From the NCBI GenBank assembly GCA_038131695.1, contig JAYPQA010000011.1, positions 1-52,622 of the forward strand: DNA of 52,622 nucleotides. Direction: 5' to 3'. This document shows, one piece after another, positions 1-7,549 of this stretch. A program made the translations under genes and the position numbers. The DNA comes from JADHLK01 sp038131695 (GTDB taxonomy: Bacteria > Pseudomonadota > Alphaproteobacteria > Puniceispirillales > Puniceispirillaceae). How positions within the stretch are numbered: position 1 is the stretch's first letter; each line of letters begins with the position of its first letter. The notes under the pieces are model-generated. The model had not been told where the DNA came from and ran no database searches. It saw only the letters and a program-made list of their open reading frames with translations.

Positions 1-44
1 TACGTATTGCTCTGGCGGGCCAGCAGTCTGGTAAGGGGGGCAGC

Positions 45-830
45 CTAGTAAGGGGGCTGGTGCAGCTGGGCCGGGGAGAGGGTAAAAATTTCTGCCCCAT
101 CCTCGGTGATGCCGATGGAATGTTCAAACTGGGCAGACAGGCTGCGGTCTCTGGTCACCGCCGTCCAGCCATCAGAGAGGATTTTGCTTTCTGGCCGCCC
201 GGCATTGATCATCGGCTCTATGGTAAAGAACATCCCCGGCTCAAGGCGCATCCCGTCTCCCGGCGTGCCATAATGCAGCACGGTCGGGGCACAGTGAAAA
301 ACCCGCCCCAGCCCGTGGCCGGTGAAATCACGCACGACGGAGAACCGGTGCGCCTCGGCATGGGTCTGGATAGCCGCGCCAATATCCCCCAAATAGCCGC
401 CGGGCCGCGCCGCCTCTATTCCGCGCATCAGGCACTCATAGGTGATCTGGGTCAGGTTGCGCGCCTTGACCGGCACCTCGCCAGCAAAATACATACGCGA
501 GCTGTCGCCATACCAGCCATCCAGAATAACCGTCACATCAATATTGAGAATATCGCCATCCAGCAATTTGCGCGCGCCGGGGATGCCGTGGCAAATCACA
601 TGGTTCAAAGAGATACAGGTGGATTTCGGAAAGCCCTTGTAATTGAGCGGAGCCGGAATCGCACCGGCCTTGAGGATATGGTCATGGCAAATCTGGTCCA
701 GCTCTGCGGTGGTGATGCCGGGGGCAACAAACCCGGTTATCATATCCAGAATTTCGGCCGCCAGCCGGCCCGCGGCCCGCATCCCGGCAAAGCCTTCAGC
801 TGAATGGCGTATGACCTTTTCGTTGCGCAT
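45..830 (-). CDS. map: Type I methionine aminopeptidase
   Basis: Removes the initiator methionine from nascent proteins in the cytoplasm. The 261-residue product has the length and all five dinuclear-metal ligands expected of the type I family: Asp98 (in LNIDV), Asp109 (in YGDSS), His172 (in FTGHGLG), Glu205 (in TIEPM) and Glu236 (in QFEHS). The substrate-binding His81 (NHVICHG) is also present. The start MRNEKVIRHS gives a normal N-terminus without an extra zinc-binding extension. It is divergent from the CinA-like gene, with about 110 bp between them that must hold both promoters. The 44 bases beyond its stop, at the window edge, show nothing recognisable. No frame break or odd residue was seen. 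Confidence 0.97.
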   Translation of the reverse strand: MRNEKVIRHSAEGFAGMRAAGRLAAEILDMITGFVAPGITTAELDQICHDHILKAGAIPAPLNYKGFPKSTCISLNHVICHGIPGARKLLDGDILNIDVTVILDGWYGDSSRMYFAGEVPVKARNLTQITYECLMRGIEAARPGGYLGDIGAAIQTHAEAHRFSVVRDFTGHGLGRVFHCAPTVLHYGTPGDGMRLEPGMFFTIEPMINAGRPESKILSDGWTAVTRDRSLSAQFEHSIGITEDGAEIFTLSPAQLHQPPY

Positions 831-941
831 GGTAACCCTTGTTTGCTATGTGCATTGGATTTAGGACAAATCGCCCGGCTTGCCAACCGAAAAAAGGCCA
901 GCCCGATGGGCAAAAACAGCATAAGAACAGGGAATAAACGC

Positions 942-1691
942 ATGGGCAATCCAACTGCCGCCATTCTGGTTATCGGGGATGAAATCCTGTCTGGCCGGAC
1001 CAAGGACAAGAATATCGGCTGGCTGGCAGAGCAGCTGACCGGACTTGGCATCCAGCTGGCCGAGGCGCGGGTCATCGCAGACCAGCATGAGGTGATTGTT
1101 AGCCATGTGCGCAGCCTGTCGAAAAGCCATGACTATCTGTTCACCTCTGGCGGGATCGGGCCGACCCATGATGATATTACCACAGCAGCGGTCGCGGCCG
1201 CCTTTGAAACGCCGGTGGAGCGCAACAGCGAGGCGCTGGCCCGGCTGACCCGCCATTATGAAAATACCGATATTGATTTCAATGAGGCGCGCCAGAAAAT
1301 GGCCGATATTCCGCAAGGGGCCACTCTGATTGACAATCCGGTGAGCGCCGCGCCCGGCTATCAGATTGAAAATGTCTTTGTCATGGCCGGGGTGCCCTCT
1401 ATCCTGCAGGCCATGTTTGCCACTTTCAGCCACCGGCTGACCGGCGGCACACCCCCGGTGAGGATAACCGTTCAATGCCAGACCGGAGAGGGCAACATTG
1501 CCGGCATTCTGGCCGCTGTGACAGAAGAATTCTCCGGCATTTCGGTTGGCTCCTACCCCTGGTTCAAGCCCGGCCAGTTTGGCACGGCAGCGGTGGTCAC
1601 TGGCCTTGACCGGGCCACCGTAGAAGCCGCCAGCCAGAGCCTGCTGGAGCAGGTCATCGCAGCTGGTTTCGGGGCCGCTCTGGAGAGTTAG
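942..1691 (+). CDS. CinA-like molybdopterin-binding domain protein (competence/damage-inducible protein A family)
   Basis: A 249-residue protein made of the MoaB/MogA-like molybdopterin-binding fold found at the N-terminus of CinA. It opens with AILVIGDEILSGRTKD and carries the hallmark GGIGPTHDDIT near residue 70. The C-terminal nicotinamide-nucleotide deamidase domain of full-length CinA is absent, as in the short form common in alphaproteobacteria. The ATG at 942 is chosen because AGGGA lies 8-9 bases upstream and similarity begins right after it; the frame is open upstream to 804 but that part is not conserved-looking. The physiological role of this short family is uncertain. Its stop overlaps the convergent gene at 1688 by four bases. 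Confidence 0.88.
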   Translation: MGNPTAAILVIGDEILSGRTKDKNIGWLAEQLTGLGIQLAEARVIADQHEVIVSHVRSLSKSHDYLFTSGGIGPTHDDITTAAVAAAFETPVERNSEALARLTRHYENTDIDFNEARQKMADIPQGATLIDNPVSAAPGYQIENVFVMAGVPSILQAMFATFSHRLTGGTPPVRITVQCQTGEGNIAGILAAVTEEFSGISVGSYPWFKPGQFGTAAVVTGLDRATVEAASQSLLEQVIAAGFGAALES

Positions 1692-2068
1692 AGCAGATCA
1701 AGCAGCCAGGCCAGCAAGGTGGTATGCGCTGCCAGCACACCCACCAACACCGCCAGGGCGTGCAACAGCCCCTTGCGCGAGAGAAGGCTGGCCGAGAGGG
1801 GGGAGCCGGGCGGCCCGTCCAGCCCGGCATTGGTTTCGGCATTGGTTTCGGCAGAAGGATAGCCAGCCCGCGCGCGCATCAGCGAAACCTGCTCCCCCAG
1901 CAGGGCCAGCTGATCTTGCAATAGCTGGAATTCTGCCCGGCTGACAGTCCGCTCATTTTCCCGCTCCTTCAGCATTTCGGCAAAACAGGCGGCCAGCCGG
2001 TCTGCCTGTGCGCCCTCCATGCCGGCCGCGCTCAGCTGGCGGGAAAATTTCAGCGTGTCAAATCCCAT
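1688..2068 (-). CDS. DUF1640-like coiled-coil protein with C-terminal membrane helix
   Basis: A 126-residue protein. The N-terminus (MGFDTLKFSRQLSAAGM, then a QADRLAACFAEM helix) matches the architecture I know from bacterial DUF1640 proteins, relatives of the mitochondrial CCDC90/MCUR1 family. Residues about 38-67 are heptad-like and charged, fitting a coiled coil. A short Gly/Pro-rich linker with a repeated ETNA pair (about residues 74-81) follows, and the last 25 residues form one hydrophobic helix, so it is probably a tail-anchored inner-membrane protein. Function in bacteria is unknown. It is convergent with the CinA-like gene and lies about 100 bp upstream of the rhomboid gene on the same strand, so the two may be co-transcribed. 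Family assignment is by eye. Confidence 0.65.
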   Translation of the reverse strand: MGFDTLKFSRQLSAAGMEGAQADRLAACFAEMLKERENERTVSRAEFQLLQDQLALLGEQVSLMRARAGYPSAETNAETNAGLDGPPGSPLSASLLSRKGLLHALAVLVGVLAAHTTLLAWLLDLL

Positions 2069-2169
2069 CTTTTCGATCCCCGCCCATCTTTTGATCTCTG
2101 CACTGATCCGAAAGCACAGATCCTATAGGGGGAAAACCCGGCCGCCTATCCTGCGAAAGGATAGGTCTG

Positions 2170-3039
2170 TCAGTCCCGGTCCCAGGGCCCTTTCGGGCGC
2201 CGCCGGAATGAGGGAACCGAGCCGGATTTGTCGCCTTTTTCCAGCGGCTGGCTGCGATAGCGCTGGCGGGCTTCATCGCGCAAGGTGGCAAAATCCACCG
2301 GGTCCGCCTGCCAGCCTTCTGCCTCATTGCGTTTTGGCAAGCCGCGATTAAACAGCATCACCTCGCGGCGCTTGAAAAAGGGGATCAGCACCATGCCGGT
2401 CACAAAGCCGCCAATATGCGCAAAATAGGCAACGCCGCCCCCGCCGGTATTATTCAGTGCGGCTGGCACGGCGATGAACTGGCCGGCTATCCAGACCCCC
2501 AGCACCAGCCAGGCTGGCAGATGGATAAAGCGGAAAAAGATCAGGATAATCAGCAGCACCCGCACAGCGGCGCGCGGATGCAGCACAAGATAAGCCCCCA
2601 GCACCCCGGCAATCGCCCCAGAGGCCCCGATCATCGGCACGGTAGAGGACGGGTCCACCAGCCCCTGTGCCAGCGCCGCCCCCAGCGCGCACAGGCAATA
2701 GAACAGCACAAACCGGACCGGGCCCATCGCATCCTCAACATTATCGCCGAAAATCCACAAATAGAGCATATTGCCGCCCAGATGCAGCCAGCCGCCATGC
2801 AAAAAGGCAGAGGTCAGCACGGTCGCCCAGCCGGGCACCTTCTGCAGGCCGGGCGGCCAGGCTTCCAGCCCGAAAAACAGCGCCGGGGTCACCCCGAAGC
2901 GATAGGCCGCCAGCTGCTCAGCGCGGGCATCCAGCCCCAGCTGCCAGAAAAAGACGGCGATACAGGCGGCAATCAAAAACCAGCAGATAAAGGGGCGCTG
3001 GCCGGTCGGATTATCATCAAAAAGCGGAAAGAAAAACAT
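2170..3039 (-). CDS. Rhomboid family intramembrane serine protease
   Basis: A polytopic inner-membrane protease that would cleave within transmembrane helices. The 289-residue product starts at MFFFPLFDDNPTG; an in-frame ATG ten codons earlier exists but MFFFPLFDD is the usual beginning. Rhomboid marks are the early HLGGNMLYLWIFGDNVED segment, the nucleophile motif GASGAI in the middle helix, and the histidine in FAHIGGFVTG in a later helix, which together give the Ser-His dyad. At least six hydrophobic helices are visible. The C-terminal tail of about 70 residues is charged and probably cytoplasmic. It sits between tRNA-Leu and the DUF1640-like gene. Substrates cannot be inferred. Confidence 0.93.
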   Translation of the reverse strand: MFFFPLFDDNPTGQRPFICWFLIAACIAVFFWQLGLDARAEQLAAYRFGVTPALFFGLEAWPPGLQKVPGWATVLTSAFLHGGWLHLGGNMLYLWIFGDNVEDAMGPVRFVLFYCLCALGAALAQGLVDPSSTVPMIGASGAIAGVLGAYLVLHPRAAVRVLLIILIFFRFIHLPAWLVLGVWIAGQFIAVPAALNNTGGGGVAYFAHIGGFVTGMVLIPFFKRREVMLFNRGLPKRNEAEGWQADPVDFATLRDEARQRYRSQPLEKGDKSGSVPSFRRRPKGPWDRD

Positions 3040-3101
3040 GGCCGCCAGCCTAGCCCTGGCCCCTTGCATCCGTCAAGCAGCGGGGATGCGTCCGGCCAGC
3101 A

Positions 3102-3190
3102 TGGTGGGGACACCCGGACTTGAACCGGGAAGCCCTGTTACAGGCGGCAGATTTTAAGTCTGCTGTGTTTACCAATTTCACCATGCCCCC
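3102..3190 (-). tRNA. tRNA-Leu (anticodon UAA)
   Basis: On the minus strand the sequence folds as a class II tRNA with 5' acceptor GGGGGCA pairing TGTCCCC (one G-U), a D-arm containing AAATTGGTAAAC, and an anticodon stem-loop GCAGA-CTTAAAA-TCTGC giving anticodon TAA. A variable arm follows, then a T-loop GGTTCAAGTCC and an encoded CCA end at 3102-3104. The long variable arm and the anticodon identify leucine (UUA codons). It lies just upstream of the rhomboid gene on the same strand. Confidence 0.96.
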
Positions 3191-3246
3191 ACAAAGGCCG
3201 GTTCGCTTTGTGATGGTTCTAGCCAAAAGCGCCGGGGTGGGCAAGC

Positions 3247-3330
3247 CGCCTTATGCCCGGCTATATACCCGGCCTTATGCGCGGCTATATTCCGGGCTAT
3301 ATTCTTGGCTAAATACCGGGCTAAATACCG
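3247..3330. repeat. 12-bp tandem repeat, about seven degenerate copies
   Basis: Successive 12-base units are visible: GGCTATATACCC, GGCCTTATGCGC, GGCTATATTCCG, GGCTATATTCTT, GGCTAAATACCG and GGCTAAATACCG (3259-3330), preceded by a diverged copy at 3247-3258. The last two copies are identical. The array fills the gap between tRNA-Leu and the stop of the HD-domain gene. It lies in no convincing gene. Confidence 0.88.
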
Positions 3331-3333
3331 GGC

Positions 3334-3948
3334 CTATTTTGCCGCTTGCTCACCGCCCAGCAGGCGAAACCGGTGCAGGAACCGGGCAGCAGCCTTGGCC
3401 GGGGGCAGGGCGGTCAGCTCCCATTGCTGGGGCGTGCCACGCGGGCGCGAGAACAGGCGGCGGGCCTCAGCCTCGGAAAAGCCGGCCAGCTGGGTTGCTT
3501 CCAGAAAGGCCGCCATCCGATCCGCCCGCTTGATAATCTTTGTTATCCGCTCCGGCAGCTCACCTGGCAGGCGAAAGCGCAAATGCACCGCCTGGGCAAG
3601 CCCCGCCTCTATGCGCCGGTAATCCGGGCCAAGGGCTGATTTGAACGGGGTGATCATATCCCCAATGACAAATTCCGGCGCATCATGCAGCAGGGCCGCC
3701 AGCCGCCAGCCGGGCGCGAGGCTGGGGGCGTTCAGCTGCACCAGCTGTTCCACCAGAACGGAATGCTGGGCCACTGAAAAGCCGTATTTGCCAGTGGTTT
3801 GCCCGTTCCAGCGGGCCACCCGTGCCAGGCCGTGGGCTATATCCTCAATTTCGATATCCAGCGGGCTGGGGCTCAATATATCCAGCCGCCGCCCGGACAG
3901 CATTCTCTGCCAGGCACGCGGCGGGGCCGGGCGATTCTTTTTGGTCAC
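3334..3948 (-). CDS. HD-domain phosphohydrolase, YfbR/5'-deoxynucleotidase-like
   Basis: A 204-residue soluble protein with the HD metal-binding signature: a first histidine in VAQHSVLVEQL, the HD doublet in AALLHDAPEFVIGD and a distal Asp in IKRADRMAAF. These are the ligands of nucleotide phosphohydrolases such as YfbR, which remove phosphate from deoxynucleoside monophosphates. The N-terminal PRAWQRMLSGRRLDILSP segment is typical of the alphaproteobacterial members. The substrate is inferred from family only. Its stop abuts the 12-bp tandem repeat, and it is divergent from the membrane/coiled-coil gene at 4113 across about 165 bp in which I see no clear promoter. Confidence 0.85.
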   Translation of the reverse strand: MTKKNRPAPPRAWQRMLSGRRLDILSPSPLDIEIEDIAHGLARVARWNGQTTGKYGFSVAQHSVLVEQLVQLNAPSLAPGWRLAALLHDAPEFVIGDMITPFKSALGPDYRRIEAGLAQAVHLRFRLPGELPERITKIIKRADRMAAFLEATQLAGFSEAEARRLFSRPRGTPQQWELTALPPAKAAARFLHRFRLLGGEQAAK

Positions 3949-4112
3949 GGTTTTTCCCTTTGTCCCCTCTCATTGCGGTATCAGCACAAGTCTGGCATAT
4001 CTGGCGGTGCTTGGCGAGTGCGCACAAACAGGGTATAGAACAGGCCAGCTGGGCTGTTTTGGCCAGCCCGCTGAACAGATCACGATTTTAGACAGGAAAA
4101 CCCCGTCCAGAG

Positions 4113-4816
4113 ATGATGGATTTTTTTGAAACCCGCGAAAAATATCGCCGCCGCGAGGCCCGCTTCATTGTCAGCCTGTTCTGGCGGCTGGCGGTTTGGG
4201 GCTGGTCTTCTGGGGGCTGGTATTGGGGCAATGCGGATCAGGCGCGCCTGCAGGCTGAAGCCAATCAGATATTGCTGGAAAGCTCTGATGAAATTGTGAT
4301 GCTCAAACGCCAGCTGGATCAGGCGTTGCGCGCGCGCGATGCCTTGCTGGCCCGCGAAGTATCCGATGAGATGGCCGCCCGGCTGGGCACTGAGAGTCTC
4401 AGCCGGACTATCCGGAGCCTCATGGCTTCCGGGGTGGCCCCGGAACAGATCGAACAGGCGTTGCAGAGCGTGACGGAACCGGTGAATTGCAAGCAGACCG
4501 GCAGTCACCGCATCGGCGGTGGCTACCGATCTTTCTAAGGGTGCGGAATCCCTCGCTTTCCCTGTTTGATGGCGGGTTGCGCCTGCATCTGGACGGGGAA
4601 ATGCAAGCCAGGGGCACACGCAAGGATCCTTGGTTTGATCCCGAATTGCCGGTCACGCTGCGGCTGGCCTATCTGGGTGGGCAGAAAATCATTTCAGACC
4701 CGCTGCCAATGGAAGTGTTTGTTGCGGCTGACAGCCTGCTGGTGCAGCTGCAGCTGAAAAAGGCCGCCTTGCGCGGTTATGTGGATTTGAGCGTGCGGCA
4801 ATGCCGTATCCGCTAG
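4113..4816 (+). CDS. Conserved hypothetical membrane-anchored coiled-coil protein, one frame break
   Basis: Two consecutive reading frames together make one alphaproteobacterial protein of about 234 residues. The first frame (4113-4538) encodes a cytoplasmic basic stretch, one membrane helix (about residues 18-38) and a coiled coil with QLDQALRARDALLARE. The second (ending at 4816) encodes a beta-rich domain with WFDPELPVTLRLAYLGG and a closing Cys (VRQC). A single missing base near 4535 would join YRSF directly to LRVRNPSLSLFDGG. I recall uncharacterised proteins with this same helix, coiled coil and beta-domain order ending in a Cys-containing strand; no function is known to me. The break is either a sequencing error or a real inactivation. 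Confidence 0.6.
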
Positions 4817-4889
4817 GCTGATCTGCGACCTGCCTGCTGCCGTATCAATCAGGCAAGGCATTGATTTTTTCAAAAAAAAGGCAGGTAAA

Positions 4890-5620
4890 ATGGCAGCCCC
4901 TATCTGATATTCGGCGCCAGCGGTGCTATCGGCACGGCGATTGCGGCTGACATGGCCGCACAGGGACATCAGCTGCATCTGGCGGGCCGGGATGCGGCGC
5001 GGCTGGCGGCCCTGTCCGGGCAGCTGGCGATGCCCAGCAGCCGCTTTGATGCGCTGGATGCCGACTCTATCCGGCAGGTGGTGGCTGAGGCCAGCACCGG
5101 CGGGCAGCTGGCCGGACTGGTCTGGGCTGTCGGCTCTATATTGCTGAAACCCATCGCCAAGCTGACCAAGACTGAGTTTTCCGATTGTTTTGCCCTGAAT
5201 GTGACAGGCGCGGCGATGGCGGTGCAGGCAGCTCTGCCAGCCCTGCAGGCTGGGCAGGGCTCGGTCTTGCTGTTCAGCTCGGTTGCTGCGCGCAGCGGTT
5301 TTGCCGCCCACAGTGCCATTGGTGCGGCAAAGGCCGGGGTAGAGGGGCTGGGCCTGGCGCTGGCTGCTGAGCTGGCTCCGTCCGTGCGGGTCAATGTGAT
5401 TGCGCCCTCGCTCAGCGCCAGCCATATGTCTGCTGACCTGACACAGAACAGCGCGCTGGCCAAGGCACTGGCGAAATTGCATCCGCTGGGACGGCTGGGC
5501 AAGGCCGAGGATTTTGCCCCGCTGGCGCGCCTGCTGCTGGAGCCGCAAAGCGGTAGCTGGATGACCGGCGCGGTGATTCCGGTAGATGGCGGGCGGGCCA
5601 ATCTGCATAAATCCGGATAA
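4890..5620 (+). CDS. SDR family protein lacking the catalytic tyrosine, frame break near start
   Basis: A short-chain dehydrogenase/reductase with the Rossmann glycine motif LIFGASGAIG and a terminal PVDGGR. The ATG at 4890 (MAAP) runs into a stop after five codons, but one extra base in the CCCC run at about 4897-4900 would join it to YLIFGASGAIG. Without that correction only an internal start at 4952 remains and the NAD(P)-binding loop is lost. The usual active-site YxxxK reads IGAAK: lysine kept, tyrosine replaced by isoleucine, with FSS for the catalytic serine. Catalysis is therefore non-canonical or absent. It heads a plus-strand set with a second SDR and an NTF2-like protein, facing the lipid-modification genes. 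Confidence 0.8.
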
Positions 5621-5644
5621 AAAGCCATCACAAGGGGCCGTTTT

Positions 5645-6415
5645 ATGATCGCAGAACAAGAACCGGGCCATTGCCTGATAACCGGGGCCAGCTCTGGCAT
5701 TGGGGCGGCTCTGGCCAGCCAGCTGGCTGGGCAGGGCTGGCAGGTAACAGCCTTGGCCCGGCGGGCCGAAAAGCTGGCAGAACTGGCAGAAGGGCAGCCC
5801 GGCATTTTTCCCCTGACGGCAGATGTTACAGAGGAAAAAGAGCTGGCAAAGGCGCTGGCAAGGGCCAGCAAGGCGCGCGGGCCGCTGCAGCTGGCGATTT
5901 TGAATGCCGGTATGTATCAGCCGCATTTCGGGCTGGATTTGGACCGGGCCTCTTTTCGCCGCCATATGGAGGTGAATTATTTTGGCGTGCTGAATTGCCT
6001 TGCGGAAATCTTGCCGGAAATGCAGCAGCAGGGCAGTGGGCATATTGCGATTATGGCCTCGGTGGCGGGTTGGCGGGGCCTGCCCCGGTCGGCGGCCTAT
6101 GGGCCGACCAAGGCGGCGCTGATCAACCTGGCTGAATCGCTGCGCTTTGATCTGGTTGGCACGAATCTGAAATTGCAGCTGATAAATCCCGGCTTTGTGG
6201 AAACAGAGGCAACGGCGGTGAATGATTTTACCATGCCGGGGCTAGTCAGCGCCCGGCAGGCTGCCGAGCAGATTATCGCCGGGCTGGCCAGCGAGTCCTT
6301 TACCATCAATTTCCCGAAATCCTTTGTGCGGCGGATGAAATGGTTGAAACTGATGCCGGATAATCTGTATTTTTCCCTGACCCGAAAGGCAACAGGCAAC
6401 AGGCGGACAAGATGA
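5645..6415 (+). CDS. SDR family NAD(P)-dependent oxidoreductase
   Basis: A 256-residue classical SDR: cofactor motif TGASSGIG near residue 14, LNAGMY for the NNAG strand, serine in IMASVAG, and an intact YGPTK giving the catalytic Tyr and Lys. The VNYFGVLNC and NPGFVETEA segments are typical. The C-terminal tail (SFVRRMKWLKLMPDNLYF) resembles SDRs acting on hydrophobic or membrane substrates. It lies 24 bp after the first SDR, and its stop overlaps the NTF2-like start in an ATGA arrangement, so the three form an operon. Its link to acyl-chain modification rests on neighbours only; the substrate is unknown. Confidence 0.9.
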   Translation: MIAEQEPGHCLITGASSGIGAALASQLAGQGWQVTALARRAEKLAELAEGQPGIFPLTADVTEEKELAKALARASKARGPLQLAILNAGMYQPHFGLDLDRASFRRHMEVNYFGVLNCLAEILPEMQQQGSGHIAIMASVAGWRGLPRSAAYGPTKAALINLAESLRFDLVGTNLKLQLINPGFVETEATAVNDFTMPGLVSARQAAEQIIAGLASESFTINFPKSFVRRMKWLKLMPDNLYFSLTRKATGNRRTR

Positions 6416-6897
6416 CCCCGGATAAGATGACTTCGGACAAAAGGCAGAAAATAGCCGCCTATGCTGAGCTGTTTGGCCGGCTGCGGCCAGAGGATTTGCC
6501 AGCCTTGCAGGAGATGCTGGCGGATCAGGTGGTGTTTCAGGACCCGTTCAGCCGCCTGGTCGGGCCAGAGGCCTTTATCAGCGTGTTTGCCCATATGTTT
6601 GAGGTAATGGACGCGCCAGCCTTTGCCGTGCTGGATATCGCCTATTCAGATGAGGCCGGCTATCTGAAATGGCGCATGACCGGCCGGGTGCGGCGCTTGC
6701 CTGCGCTGCCGATTGCGATTACCGGGATGTCAGAAGTGCGGCTGGATGCGAAAGGGCAGGTTATCGCGCATCTTGACCATTGGGACAGCGCCAGCCAGCT
6801 CTTGGTGCATTTGCCGTTTCTGGGCCGGCTTGTCGGCTGGTTGCTGGGGCGCTTCAAGGCCCCGGCCAGCCGCCAGGGCGTTGCAACAAGCCGTTAA
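6412..6897 (+). CDS. NTF2-like (SnoaL-type) family protein
   Basis: A 161-residue small alpha+beta cone protein of the nuclear-transport-factor-2 superfamily. A helical start (AYAELFGRLRPEDL) is followed by the family's VVFQDPFSRLVG turn, then alternating strands with LKWRMTGRV and a HLDHWDSASQL motif. A hydrophobic C-terminal segment (LVHLPFLGRLVGWLLG) could touch the membrane. The start overlaps the preceding SDR stop (ATGA at 6412). Proteins of this type accompany SDR, DUF3833, CFA-synthase-like, DUF1365 and FAD oxidoreductase genes in other proteobacteria as I recall them. Whether this one is an enzyme or a carrier is unknown. It converges directly on the DUF3833 gene. Confidence 0.78.
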   Translation: MTPDKMTSDKRQKIAAYAELFGRLRPEDLPALQEMLADQVVFQDPFSRLVGPEAFISVFAHMFEVMDAPAFAVLDIAYSDEAGYLKWRMTGRVRRLPALPIAITGMSEVRLDAKGQVIAHLDHWDSASQLLVHLPFLGRLVGWLLGRFKAPASRQGVATSR

Positions 6898-7452
6898 TCA
6901 GGTAACAAAATCAGTTGGGCCGCGCCGGAAGCTGATAAAAAGCTCTCCCAATAACAGGCCGAATTTGGTGACCCGCGCGCGGTTCAGGACAATATCCTCA
7001 GACTGGCGCACCATCATATCATGAAAGCGGGTTTTGATGCGCCGCCCGGACACATCCAGCAAGAAATCATAGCGCCAATGCAGCACCGGCCCTTGCAGCC
7101 GGCCCAGCGCAACCCCGTCCACATCCGCACAGCGGCCTTCATAAACCGTATCTGAGCGGCAGCTAATCACCCATTGGCGTGTTTCTGCCTGCCCATCATC
7201 AAACAGGAAACTTTCATCCAGAATAAAGCCATTTTCGGTGCTGGTGCAGTCAATATCAGCAACAAAGCGCCGCTGGACCTTGCCGAAGCGGTCAATAAAC
7301 ATTCCAGAGGCAGAAAGCTGGCCGGAAAAAAACTCCTCAGGTCGGAACTGCGCGACACAGGCCTTGTCTGCCAGCCTGTGCTGGGGCGCATGGAGGCCGG
7401 CCAGAGCCTGGGTCTCTTGGGTTGCTGAAAGTGCCACGATATATCCTGTCAA
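6898..7452 (-). CDS. DUF3833 family protein
   Basis: A 184-residue beta-rich protein. The diagnostic stretch is FRPEEFFSGQLSASGMFIDRFGKVQRRF, here split as FRPEEFFSGQLSASG plus MFIDRFGKVQRRF, followed by ESFLFDDG and a HDMMVRQ segment near residue 145. Most DUF3833 proteins I know carry a lipoprotein signal peptide; none is evident here, so either the start is downstream of a lost signal or this is a cytoplasmic variant. It is the last gene of the minus-strand lipid-modification set, 97 bp after the CFA-like gene. Function is unknown. A GGGCC/GGCCC inverted repeat lies in the gap to the CFA gene. Confidence 0.75.
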   Translation of the reverse strand: MTGYIVALSATQETQALAGLHAPQHRLADKACVAQFRPEEFFSGQLSASGMFIDRFGKVQRRFVADIDCTSTENGFILDESFLFDDGQAETRQWVISCRSDTVYEGRCADVDGVALGRLQGPVLHWRYDFLLDVSGRRIKTRFHDMMVRQSEDIVLNRARVTKFGLLLGELFISFRRGPTDFVT

Positions 7453-7549
7453 ATCACTGTTTGCCCATCTTTACGACAGGTTGATTCAACTGGTTTTATC
7501 CTATTTCGTCTGATGGGATAGGGGCCTTTTGGGCCCGTCCAGCCCGCGC

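Noticed and set aside
3120..3533. A short plus-strand frame whose middle reads as a repetitive peptide (ARLYTRPYARLYS and similar)
   Set aside because: It runs through tRNA-Leu and the 12-bp DNA repeat; the peptide periodicity is just the DNA repeat translated.
4694..6043. A 449-codon minus-strand frame opposite the SDR genes
   Set aside because: Composition typical of antisense frames (rich in Gln, His, Arg); the SDR pair on the other strand is unmistakable.
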